A stretch of DNA of 64,000 bases from an uncultured Eggerthella sp. (lineage in GTDB: Bacteria; Actinomycetota; Coriobacteriia; Coriobacteriales; Eggerthellaceae). A program made the position numbers and the translations under genes. A model generated the notes under the pieces. That model was not told where the DNA came from. It worked only from the letters and a program-made list of their open reading frames with translations, and did not search any database. The DNA lies in the NCBI GenBank assembly GCA_900542265.1, contig UQML01000004.1, forward strand, positions 1 to 64,000, given 5' to 3'. Each line of letters starts with the position of its first letter. Within the stretch, counting starts at the first letter, position 1. Shown in pieces: positions 17,493-25,793 of this stretch.

Positions 17493-18677
17493 ATGACGTC
17501 AAAGCACTCAGTTACCCTCATGGATTATTTAAAATCCAACACCCAAACAATAGCTGAGAAATCCTTTGATGAACTCGATGCGCTTACCCTTTCTGTTGCC
17601 AGCTATCTTTTGTTCGAAAAGTCTCCTGCTGCAAAAGCAAGCACTCCCATATCGCTTGCTTTTGCGCTCGAGCAAATTCCACCCGATGAACGCTCCGGCG
17701 TCTTTTGGCTCGATCCTTTTTGTGAACGCTTCACGGAGCTTTTGTGCGCATCACCTCGCTATCGCGACATAAAAGTAAGCAATGCACAAGCCCTCATCGA
17801 CACTAAAACGCTTACTCAATTCGGCGCAGTATGCTTCCATCTACCTGATGACACATTGTTTTTGAGTTTTCGCGGAACCGATAATTCACTCGTAGGATGG
17901 GAAGAAGATTTTGCTCTCGCCATCATGGATCCCATTCCCTCGCAGCGTTGCGCGCTCGCATACGCGCGTCTCGTTTTGTCGCGTCACCAAAAGCCTTATC
18001 GTATCGGCGGTCATTCTAAGGGCGGTAATCTTGCGTTTTACGCCGCCCTTATGTTGCCGCGCGCCTATCAACAAACCTTGCTTCATGCGTATAGTTTTGA
18101 CGGCCCTGGCTTTTCACGCAATCAACGCACCCGTGACGCGCTTGCTACTGCCGCGCAAATCCTTGAGGAGCGTCTGACTAAAATCGTGCCGGCCTTTTCT
18201 TTTGTTGGGGCTATGTTTGCCGATGTGGCTATTCCCACCGTCGTCGCTTCCAAGGAAACAGGCATTATGCAACATATGCCATTTTCATGGAAGATCGAAA
18301 ACGATGCCCTTGTGGGTGCATCGCGCCAACAAATTGCCCGCGTTCTTGATACGGGCTTTAACGATTGGATGGATCAGTTCGCCTACATTGAGCGTTTTGA
18401 GTACTGTGCAGCACTCTTTGGTATTTGCGACTATGTCACAACAACAGGCCTCGTAACCACGCTTCCTACTGATCTTTTGCTCAAACTGCCTCAGGTATTG
18501 CATTACCTCAACTCAGTAGACACTACCATACGTACCTTGCTGCTTGATGTTCTCTTTGAGTCTATGAACTCACTCAATGGCGCAACGCAAAACCAGATTC
18601 AAGAAAATATTGAACACCTAAAGCACATGGTAACTGATTACTTCTCGCCTGCGTCTTCGTCCGCGTCCTCATCATAG
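17493..18677 (+). CDS. Mbeg1-like alpha/beta hydrolase (DUF2974), putative lipase
   Basis: 394 residues. It carries the nucleophile elbow GHSKGGNLA (Ser near residue 172) and the upstream strand FLSFRGTDNSLVGWEEDF, both typical of DUF2974/Mbeg1-like cytosolic hydrolases. No signal peptide or membrane anchor is seen. AAAGGAG lies before the ATG, and it is probably cotranscribed with proC. The last 40 bp overlap the convergent MFS-CBS gene, and the Ser/Ala tail (SPASSSASSS) is the antisense of the acidic end of that protein. Substrate unknown. Confidence 0.85.
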   Translation: MTSKHSVTLMDYLKSNTQTIAEKSFDELDALTLSVASYLLFEKSPAAKASTPISLAFALEQIPPDERSGVFWLDPFCERFTELLCASPRYRDIKVSNAQALIDTKTLTQFGAVCFHLPDDTLFLSFRGTDNSLVGWEEDFALAIMDPIPSQRCALAYARLVLSRHQKPYRIGGHSKGGNLAFYAALMLPRAYQQTLLHAYSFDGPGFSRNQRTRDALATAAQILEERLTKIVPAFSFVGAMFADVAIPTVVASKETGIMQHMPFSWKIENDALVGASRQQIARVLDTGFNDWMDQFAYIERFEYCAALFGICDYVTTTGLVTTLPTDLLLKLPQVLHYLNSVDTTIRTLLLDVLFESMNSLNGATQNQIQENIEHLKHMVTDYFSPASSSASSS

Positions 18678-20626
18678 ACATACGCCACATCTCCTTTTGC
18701 CGCTTTTTGAGCAAGGAGCGTATTCTTGGACTCAACATACGTACGCATAGAATAAAGGGTGATATCAGAGCGATTGATGATACCCACAATCTTACCGTCA
18801 TCAAGCACCGGCACCTTCTTCAGATGGTTGTCACCCAACACGCGGCATACATCATTGAGACTTGCGTGAGCACTCACGCCAATAATGCCCTTGGTCGCCA
18901 CATCGCGCACATTGAGCTCCATCAAACGAGCAAGCTTTTCATCAAACTTAGTGGTATCACGCGCAGAATTCATAATCATAATGACCGGATCCGTGTAGAT
19001 ATGCGTACGCGATGAGAGAAAGCGCATGATATCCCCATCAGAAACAAACCCAATTGCTTCGCCTTTTGCATTGACCAAGGGAGCAGCACTAATCCCCTTT
19101 TTGACTAAAAGCTGCATAGCCTCAAACACCGTTGCCGTTTCAGGAATAGTGAATACGTCCTTTTTCATAATGGATTCAAGAAGGCCGCGTTTTTTGTTCT
19201 CAATGTCAGCATCGGCCTGTGCTTGCGGATTGTCCTTCACAAAGATAATAACGAGCACCAAGGCCACAAGGCACAACACCGCAGTCACCGCAAAAGCGAC
19301 ATTAATACCCGTAATTTGAGCACTCAGATAACCAAAATCAGGTTCAAGTGAGCCTGAAACAAGCGAGAACACAGAAATAAGGATGGCAGTGCCAAGGGTT
19401 CCTGCCACCTGACGCAGCGTATTATTCACCGAGGTTCCATGATTGATGTACTTATTGGAAAGCGCGTTCATTGCCCATGTAGTGATAGGCATATTAACAA
19501 GCGAAAGCGCAAACATCCGGATAGCCAAAATTACTGAGAGATACACAATATTGACCTCAGGACCCAAGAACATCAACGCACAGGTGCCAACCGTCAAAAG
19601 AGACATACCCACCACTGCAAGCGTTCGTGGCCCATGGCGGTCAAAGAGGCGTCCGGCGATGGGTCCCATGACACCCATAAGTAAAGCGCCTGGCAAAATA
19701 ACCAAACCTGATACCGTGGCGGAATAACCTAACAACGTTTGTACATAAATTGGAATCAAGATGCCAACAGAAAGCAAGGTTCCCTGCACCACCATGCCAA
19801 TAATGGTACCCATCAAGAAAGTTTTGTTTTCCAAAACACGCACCTGCAACATGGGGTGTTCCATAGAAAGCTGTCGCTTGAAGAAAAGCACCAGAACAAC
19901 ACTGCCAAGCACGATAGCAATAGCGCAATCGAGGCTAAACCCATAAGAACCAATAACACTGAATCCGTAAAGCAAGGATCCAAAACCAACCGTTGAAAGT
20001 ACAACAGAGAGTTTATCAAGCTTTTGAGCCGTACGCGCCGCTGGCGTTTTATCAATACTAAAGATAGCTACCAAAATTACCACGAACGACAAAATACTGA
20101 TGCCGTAAAACATGATGTGCCAGCTTAAGGTATCAATCACAATACCAGCAACAGTTGGACCAATAGCCGGAGCAAAGGCAATAACAACACCAAAAAGCCC
20201 CATCGCCACACCACGATGTTCTAACGGAAACGTGAGCATAAGCACCGTCATGACCATGGGCATAAGAACACCGGCACCCGCCGCCTGAACCAGACGACCA
20301 AGCAGCAAGACATCAAAAGTTGGGGCCCAACCGGCCAATGCTGAGCCAAGAGTAAAAAGTGTCATGGAGACTAAAAAGAGACTACGCGTTGCGAAGCGGT
20401 CAATCAAATAGGCCGTAATGGGAATCATGATAGCGTTGACAAGCGTAAATCCCGTGGTGAGCCATTGTGCTTTAGCAGCATCAATACTCATCTCGATCAT
20501 GATGGTAGGAAGTGCTGGCGCAACAATAGTTTGGTTTAGAATCGTGACAAAAGAACCAAACATAAAGACGCAAACCATAATGATTTGCTTACGAGTTAGC
20601 CCCCAATTTGTAAGAAAGTTAGCCAT
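18638..20626 (-). CDS. MFS transporter (DHA2, 14-TM) fused to a C-terminal CBS-domain pair
   Basis: 662 residues. Residues about 1-470 form a DHA2-type drug/proton antiporter, with the N-terminal LNQTIVAPALPTI and the GRLVQAAGAGVLMPM segment. Residues about 485-640 carry two CBS motifs (SIMKKDVFTIPETATVFEAM and VPVLDDGKIVGIINRSDI). CBS pairs usually bind adenosyl ligands, so transport may be nucleotide-gated; that is inference. It starts inside the stop of the upstream CorC-type gene (TAATG), so the two are coupled. This fusion is unusual for MFS proteins. Substrate unknown. Confidence 0.92.
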   Translation of the reverse strand: MANFLTNWGLTRKQIIMVCVFMFGSFVTILNQTIVAPALPTIMIEMSIDAAKAQWLTTGFTLVNAIMIPITAYLIDRFATRSLFLVSMTLFTLGSALAGWAPTFDVLLLGRLVQAAGAGVLMPMVMTVLMLTFPLEHRGVAMGLFGVVIAFAPAIGPTVAGIVIDTLSWHIMFYGISILSFVVILVAIFSIDKTPAARTAQKLDKLSVVLSTVGFGSLLYGFSVIGSYGFSLDCAIAIVLGSVVLVLFFKRQLSMEHPMLQVRVLENKTFLMGTIIGMVVQGTLLSVGILIPIYVQTLLGYSATVSGLVILPGALLMGVMGPIAGRLFDRHGPRTLAVVGMSLLTVGTCALMFLGPEVNIVYLSVILAIRMFALSLVNMPITTWAMNALSNKYINHGTSVNNTLRQVAGTLGTAILISVFSLVSGSLEPDFGYLSAQITGINVAFAVTAVLCLVALVLVIIFVKDNPQAQADADIENKKRGLLESIMKKDVFTIPETATVFEAMQLLVKKGISAAPLVNAKGEAIGFVSDGDIMRFLSSRTHIYTDPVIMIMNSARDTTKFDEKLARLMELNVRDVATKGIIGVSAHASLNDVCRVLGDNHLKKVPVLDDGKIVGIINRSDITLYSMRTYVESKNTLLAQKAAKGDVAYVYDEDADEDAGEK

Positions 20627-21996
20627 TATTTATGGCTTTCTTTCTTGTCTTTTTTGTCAGCTCTGCCGCGAGCGTCTTCATCATCTTCTTCGTGATGTTG
20701 CGCTTCAATAACTACCTCAATTTTGTCAATGCGCAAACTATCCATGACCGCTGTAGTCATTTTGACGTGTTTGCCATCACCGTCAAACTCAACAAAGTCT
20801 CCCACTTCAGGAATCTTGTCGAGCAAATCAAGCATCAAGCCACCTGCGGTTTCATAATCAAACACAGGTACCGGCTCAAAGCCAATAAACTCAATAAACT
20901 GATCTACTGGAAGCGACCCATCGACAAGATAAGTGCCTTCTCCGGTCTTTAAAATCTCATCTTGATCATCATGGAGATACTCATCTTCCATACGGCCTAT
21001 AATCTGCTCAACCACATCCGACATGGTAACCACGCCAGCCGTACCACCATGCTCATCAACCACAAGCGCCATCTTAGTATGCTTATCCTGAAGCACCTGA
21101 AGAAGTTTACCTACAGAAATACTTTCAGGCACGGGATGGATATCACGAATGCGCAAGTCTTTCATGGTTGAACCTTCAGGCAACGTGTAAGCATCTTTAA
21201 TATGGACAAAGCCGATGATGTTGTCCTTGTCGCCGCGGTAAACCGGGTAGCGCGTAAATTTATTTTTAGCCATAACCTCAAGATTGGTCTCAAGATCACC
21301 ATCATAATCAATAGCTAGAATCTCAGTGCGCGGAGTCATAATTGACTCCGCATCCTTGTCATCAAGATCAAAAATGTTGTCCATGAACTGATACTGCTGA
21401 GTTTCAAGACTACCGCTTTCAGCAGACTCTTCAAGCACAATCTTGATCTCTTCTTCAGTATAGGCTGAATGCTCATCAGTTACGCTATGACCCGTCAGCT
21501 TCATGATGCCATTAGTGGTAGCGTTAAAGATCACCATAACGGGATAGGTTATACGATAAAACAACGCTAACGGACGCGCGGTGAAAAGCGCCCACTTCTC
21601 AGTATTTAAAATAGCAAACGACTTAGGCACGAGCTCACCTGCAACCACATGCAAGGTGGTCACCAGCAGATAACCTACAGCGACTGAAATACCGTAAACC
21701 ATCTCAGGGCTTAACCCCATCGCCTCTAAAGGCTCATGAATTAAGGCAGAAACAGCCGGCTCGCCCAACATACCAAGCGCCAAGGAAGCAAGGGTAATAC
21801 CCAACTGGCACGCTGAGAGATAGGCGTTGATGTTTTCAGAAATTCGTTTTGCCGCAGCGGCACCGGGACGCTTTTCTTCCACTAAGAGATCGACCTGAGT
21901 TTTGCGGACACGCACAAGCGAAAATTCCGCCATAACAAAAAACGCGTTCATAAATAAAAAGAACACGACAAGCAATAAACTTACTGCGATACTCAT
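20626..21996 (-). CDS. CNNM/HlyC-CorC family CBS transporter-like protein
   Basis: 456 residues: a DUF21/CNNM membrane domain (about 1-190, FVMAEFSLVRVRK and CQLGITLASLALG), a CBS pair (about 205-325, DAESIMTPRTEI and ALVVDEHGGTAGVVTMSD) and a C-terminal CorC_HlyC domain (about 345-430). Members act in Mg2+/Co2+ homeostasis or export. The charged tail (EEDDEDARGRADKK) is not conserved. AGGAG is upstream, and the stop overlaps the MFS-CBS start by one base, suggesting a joint role in transport. Confidence 0.93.
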   Translation of the reverse strand: MSIAVSLLLVVFFLFMNAFFVMAEFSLVRVRKTQVDLLVEEKRPGAAAAKRISENINAYLSACQLGITLASLALGMLGEPAVSALIHEPLEAMGLSPEMVYGISVAVGYLLVTTLHVVAGELVPKSFAILNTEKWALFTARPLALFYRITYPVMVIFNATTNGIMKLTGHSVTDEHSAYTEEEIKIVLEESAESGSLETQQYQFMDNIFDLDDKDAESIMTPRTEILAIDYDGDLETNLEVMAKNKFTRYPVYRGDKDNIIGFVHIKDAYTLPEGSTMKDLRIRDIHPVPESISVGKLLQVLQDKHTKMALVVDEHGGTAGVVTMSDVVEQIIGRMEDEYLHDDQDEILKTGEGTYLVDGSLPVDQFIEFIGFEPVPVFDYETAGGLMLDLLDKIPEVGDFVEFDGDGKHVKMTTAVMDSLRIDKIEVVIEAQHHEEDDEDARGRADKKDKKESHK

Positions 21997-22280
21997 GCTG
22001 CATCGCTCCTACAACTGTCAGGATCGTTCACGGTCTCATAGCCCTTCTGTCTGTACTATCACAAACTGTATCGTAAGTTTTGCCAACATACGACAAAACT
22101 GCTCTTTGGTTTACGTGTTGTTTCCACCAATAAGCAACCTGTTATCTAACCCTTACCCGAAAAAACTCAAGGGCAAGGTCAATATTCATTACTATATTCT
22201 TAACTCTATCCAACACACCCTTAATTGCGGCGGTTGGTTAACCGTCATAGGCGACCTACGGGAGTTGCGTACCCTTTTAT

Positions 22281-23885
22281 ATGGCACCACGACACACTAA
22301 CAGATCTAACTCGTTTGAGGATGGGAACTCACGTAAACAGCACAGGACCCCTTATGGTTCTGATGCAGACTCATCGTATCGTCAAGGCCGCTCAGTGGGT
22401 CGCGCACAAGAGCGCAATACACGCGCTCCTCATTCCACAGATAACTCTCATGTACGCACAAGCAGATATGCTGCGCAACGAGGCGCTCAACACTCATCAC
22501 GCGACGCACACGTCTCTCGAGACGTCCACTCATCGCGCGACGGGCGCGCTCAGAGATCTTCCGCCTCGCGCAACCACGGCGTAAACAATCAGTTTGATCC
22601 TACTTCTGAGCGCTATGAGCGCAATGCCGCTCGCAGTGCTCATGCGGCGACAAATGAACATCGCTTTTTTTCGCCTTATCACATTTTGATTGCTTGCGCG
22701 ATTGTCGTTGTTGTCATCATTATTGCGGCAGTCATGATCAATGGCCCACGCGAAAACGCACCACAAGAAGATGCCACTCCTAATTATGTGGAAAATGTTT
22801 CCTATACACCTCACTCAACAGACCTTGATGCGGCTCCCGCCGCAACGGATAGCATTGCAGCGTTTTCTTTAATTGAAGGTGAGGGCACTAACAAAGTCAT
22901 CCCTACTCTCACCGAAGAACAAACAAAGGCTATTACCTACACGCTCGATCAAATTAAAGAGATCACGCCCGATGTAGGCTTTTTGATCCTGGACCTCGAT
23001 ACGGGAGCAGGTATCTGTTACAACATCGACCAAGATATCTATGCCGCTAGCTCGTTTAAGGGACCTTATTCAGTTTACGTGTGCGAAAGTGCCACTTCCG
23101 GCAACCTTCCCTCTTCCACGCGTGACAATATTCACAACGCTATTGCCTGGTCGGACAACAATTCTTATTATCGTCTGCGCAATGCCTATAACGGTTCCAC
23201 CTTTACTTCCTGGATGGAGGATGTCGGCGTTGATCCTGCCAAAGCAGCCCGTACCTTCCCTACCTACAATGTGCGCGATCTTGCAAAACTTTGGCTCCAC
23301 AGTTATCCCTACCTCACCAACACCAACGACTCAAAAGCGCAGTGGCTCGCTAATGAGTTACGCAATACCGAAGTATCTTTCTTGCGCGACGGCATTGTGC
23401 TCTCGGGCGCAAGTGATGCGACGGTCATGAATAAAGGCGGTTGGATTATTGGTTCAAAAAATTACAATGCTGTCATTGATGCAGGATTAATAGAAGACGA
23501 TGGGCATCACTATCTCGTGAGCATTATGACTGCCCTCCCTGATGGTGAGCCGCGCGAGCAACTTGTTTCTAATCTTGCCGCCACCCTCTACAGCATTCGC
23601 GGGATTCTTGATCAAAATCTCGAAGATGACGCCACAATCACTCCTTACGATGTGCAAAAATCTCAGGCTTCAGCTGAAGCAGTATCGAGCGCAAAATCAA
23701 CAACTTCAACTTTGAAGTCTTTCATTATTGATCACCTCAAGCAGACGCTGCCAACATATACAACCGGATCTCCTGACTCACCAGAAGGATCATCAGAAAC
23801 ATCACCAGAGGATCAAAGCGCAACCGCAACACAAGATAACCAAGATGATTCCTCAACTAACCAAAATGCTAGCGAAGAAACATAG
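22281..23885 (+). CDS. Membrane-anchored class A beta-lactamase-fold protein
   Basis: 534 residues. A cytoplasmic N-terminus of about 130 residues is rich in Arg, Ser and His (repeated SSRD/SRD units), then comes one TM helix (about 135-153). The extracellular domain has the serine-hydrolase triad motifs of class A enzymes: SSFK (about 257-260), SDN (about 291) and KGG (about 385, replacing KTG). The C-terminus is Ser/Thr/Gln-rich and disordered. No Glu166-type omega loop was recognised, so a penicillin-binding or DD-peptidase-like role is as likely as resistance. The start is weakly supported because no good ribosome site is visible. Confidence 0.8.
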   Translation: MAPRHTNRSNSFEDGNSRKQHRTPYGSDADSSYRQGRSVGRAQERNTRAPHSTDNSHVRTSRYAAQRGAQHSSRDAHVSRDVHSSRDGRAQRSSASRNHGVNNQFDPTSERYERNAARSAHAATNEHRFFSPYHILIACAIVVVVIIIAAVMINGPRENAPQEDATPNYVENVSYTPHSTDLDAAPAATDSIAAFSLIEGEGTNKVIPTLTEEQTKAITYTLDQIKEITPDVGFLILDLDTGAGICYNIDQDIYAASSFKGPYSVYVCESATSGNLPSSTRDNIHNAIAWSDNNSYYRLRNAYNGSTFTSWMEDVGVDPAKAARTFPTYNVRDLAKLWLHSYPYLTNTNDSKAQWLANELRNTEVSFLRDGIVLSGASDATVMNKGGWIIGSKNYNAVIDAGLIEDDGHHYLVSIMTALPDGEPREQLVSNLAATLYSIRGILDQNLEDDATITPYDVQKSQASAEAVSSAKSTTSTLKSFIIDHLKQTLPTYTTGSPDSPEGSSETSPEDQSATATQDNQDDSSTNQNASEET

Positions 23886-23893
23886 GCTAGCGC

Positions 23894-24628
23894 ATGGGCA
23901 ACACAACAGTACCCCACACCCACGCAGCACATCGCGCTAACAACCGTTTTTTGTCTCATGTGCATGAGACAACCATCGCCCAAGACTGGCGCAAACTTCT
24001 CATTGTCTTTTTTGTTATGTCCTTTGTTGGACTTGCCGGAGAAACACTCCAGCATCTAGTTGCAACGGGTGAGTGGGAGCACCGTGCTGGCTTTATCTGG
24101 GGGCCTTTCTCCCCTATTTATGGCCTTGCTGCTGTACTTCTTACCATCTTTTTAGAACCCATCGCCATGCGCGGCTCCCTTATCGTCTTTCTTGTTGCCG
24201 CTCTCGTCGGCGGTGGCGTTGAGTATCTTGCAAGCTGGGCAATGGAGACGTTTTGGGGCGTTGTCGCATGGAGCTACCTTGATATCCCCGGCAACTTCAA
24301 CGGTCGCACCGACATTTTCCACATGATTTTATGGGGCGCCTTGGGATTGCTCTGGGTACGCTTTGGGCTCACCTTCACCCAGGACATGTTCGACCATTTC
24401 AAGCTCAAGAGCGCCCGACAAATACTGATTTATCGCATAGCATGCATACTACTTGCTCTCTTTTTGGTGCTCGATATCTTTGTCACTATCACAGTCATGC
24501 TTCGCTGTGATGCACGCGCGCATGGTGTCGCACCTGTCAACGAACTCGAAGTACTCTACGATGAAATCTATCCCAACGAGGTGCTTCAAGACAGATTCAA
24601 CAACATGGGTGGTATTGGCATTCCCTAA
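23894..24628 (+). CDS. CmpB-type putative ABC-transporter membrane protein (PF06541-like)
   Basis: 244 residues with about five hydrophobic helices. The pattern AGFIWGPFSPIYGLAAVL, a following VEYLASWAMETFWG and WSYLDIPGNFNGR matches the putative ABC-transporter type IV/CmpB family of unknown function. It starts eight bases after the beta-lactamase-fold gene and is probably cotranscribed. It ends four bases into the convergent aldo/keto reductase gene. An envelope role alongside its neighbour is inference. Confidence 0.8.
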   Translation: MGNTTVPHTHAAHRANNRFLSHVHETTIAQDWRKLLIVFFVMSFVGLAGETLQHLVATGEWEHRAGFIWGPFSPIYGLAAVLLTIFLEPIAMRGSLIVFLVAALVGGGVEYLASWAMETFWGVVAWSYLDIPGNFNGRTDIFHMILWGALGLLWVRFGLTFTQDMFDHFKLKSARQILIYRIACILLALFLVLDIFVTITVMLRCDARAHGVAPVNELEVLYDEIYPNEVLQDRFNNMGGIGIP

Positions 24629-25788
24629 TCCTCGTACAAATCAACCGCGCGCGATAGCTGCGCCATAATATCAATAGACTGCGGACACATATCCTCACAC
24701 GTCCCGCACTCAATGCACAGCGATGGCCGCCCCTCTGCAGTCTGCCAGCTATAGAGCCCCTTTACAAACTCATGATCCTCAACTTGTTTCTCTAGATTGA
24801 GCAAGTTCAAGGCGATGGGGATCTTGATTCCTTGAGGACAGTCCTTAACGCAATAGCCGCAGTTAGTGCACGGGATAAGCGGAACCGCCTGTAACGCTTG
24901 TACCAAATCAGCAATAAGCGCACGCTCTTCTTCTACAAGCGGCGTATGACGGGTATAGCAGGCAACGTTTTCGCGCGTTTGCTCCTCGGTCGACATACCG
25001 GAAAGCACCGTCACTACCCCAGGAATGTCATAACAGAAGCGATATGCCCAATCCGCAGGAACCGAGCCTGGTGCTTTTTCATCAAGCACCGCCTGAGCAC
25101 GTGCAGGCAACTTGGCAAGACGTCCACCTCGCGCCGGTTCCATTATGATGATGGGTTTATTGTGTGCGTGCGCAACCTCAACACAGCGACGTGCCTCTAC
25201 CACGGGATCTTCCCAGTCAAGATAGTTAACTTGCAGTTGGACAAACTCCATTTCTGGATGCGCTTTTAAAATCTCCTCAAGCACATCAGCCCCATCGTGA
25301 ATAGAAAAACCAACATGCTTAATCTTGCCGGCTGCTTTTTGCTCAAGCGCAAAGTCCCACATACCGTACTCGTCAAACTTCATGGTGCGCTTGCCGCCCA
25401 CATTATGGAGTAGATAATAATCAACGTAATCAACGCCCAAACGCTCGAGCGATGTCGCCAAACATGCTTTAGCCGCCTCAGCATTCGGCTGCGCCCATGC
25501 AAGACACTTAGTGGCAATGGTGTATGCCTCACGCGGATAACGATCCACCAGAGCCTCTTTAAGTGCAGTCTCCGAATGCCCTTCATGGTAGACGTATGCC
25601 GTGTCAAAGTAAGTGCATCCCGCGTCCATAAAGATGTCGACCATGCGCTTGAACTGATCCATGTCAATGTCGGTAATGTCGTCTGGATTATTGAGTGGCA
25701 AGCGCATGCAGCCAAACCCAAGTTTAGGAGTATTCAAATCAATTGAAGTTGTAGCGATGGGATTTGCGTTAACAGAGCGAGAGGTCAT
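24625..25788 (-). CDS. Aldo/keto reductase with C-terminal 2[4Fe-4S] domain
   Basis: 387 residues. The N-terminal TIM barrel has the AKR motifs GFGCMRLP, the catalytic Tyr in FDTAYVYHEG, Lys in IATKCLAW and His in YYLLHNVGG. The C-terminal part has two ferredoxin-like Cys clusters (CTNCGYCVKDCP and CIECGTCEDMCP). This architecture is common in anaerobes and couples carbonyl reduction to ferredoxin-type electron transfer. It lies just upstream of no other minus-strand gene and six bases after the ABC-F gene. Substrate unknown. Confidence 0.93.
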   Translation of the reverse strand: MTSRSVNANPIATTSIDLNTPKLGFGCMRLPLNNPDDITDIDMDQFKRMVDIFMDAGCTYFDTAYVYHEGHSETALKEALVDRYPREAYTIATKCLAWAQPNAEAAKACLATSLERLGVDYVDYYLLHNVGGKRTMKFDEYGMWDFALEQKAAGKIKHVGFSIHDGADVLEEILKAHPEMEFVQLQVNYLDWEDPVVEARRCVEVAHAHNKPIIIMEPARGGRLAKLPARAQAVLDEKAPGSVPADWAYRFCYDIPGVVTVLSGMSTEEQTRENVACYTRHTPLVEEERALIADLVQALQAVPLIPCTNCGYCVKDCPQGIKIPIALNLLNLEKQVEDHEFVKGLYSWQTAEGRPSLCIECGTCEDMCPQSIDIMAQLSRAVDLYED

Positions 25789-25793
25789 GAGTA

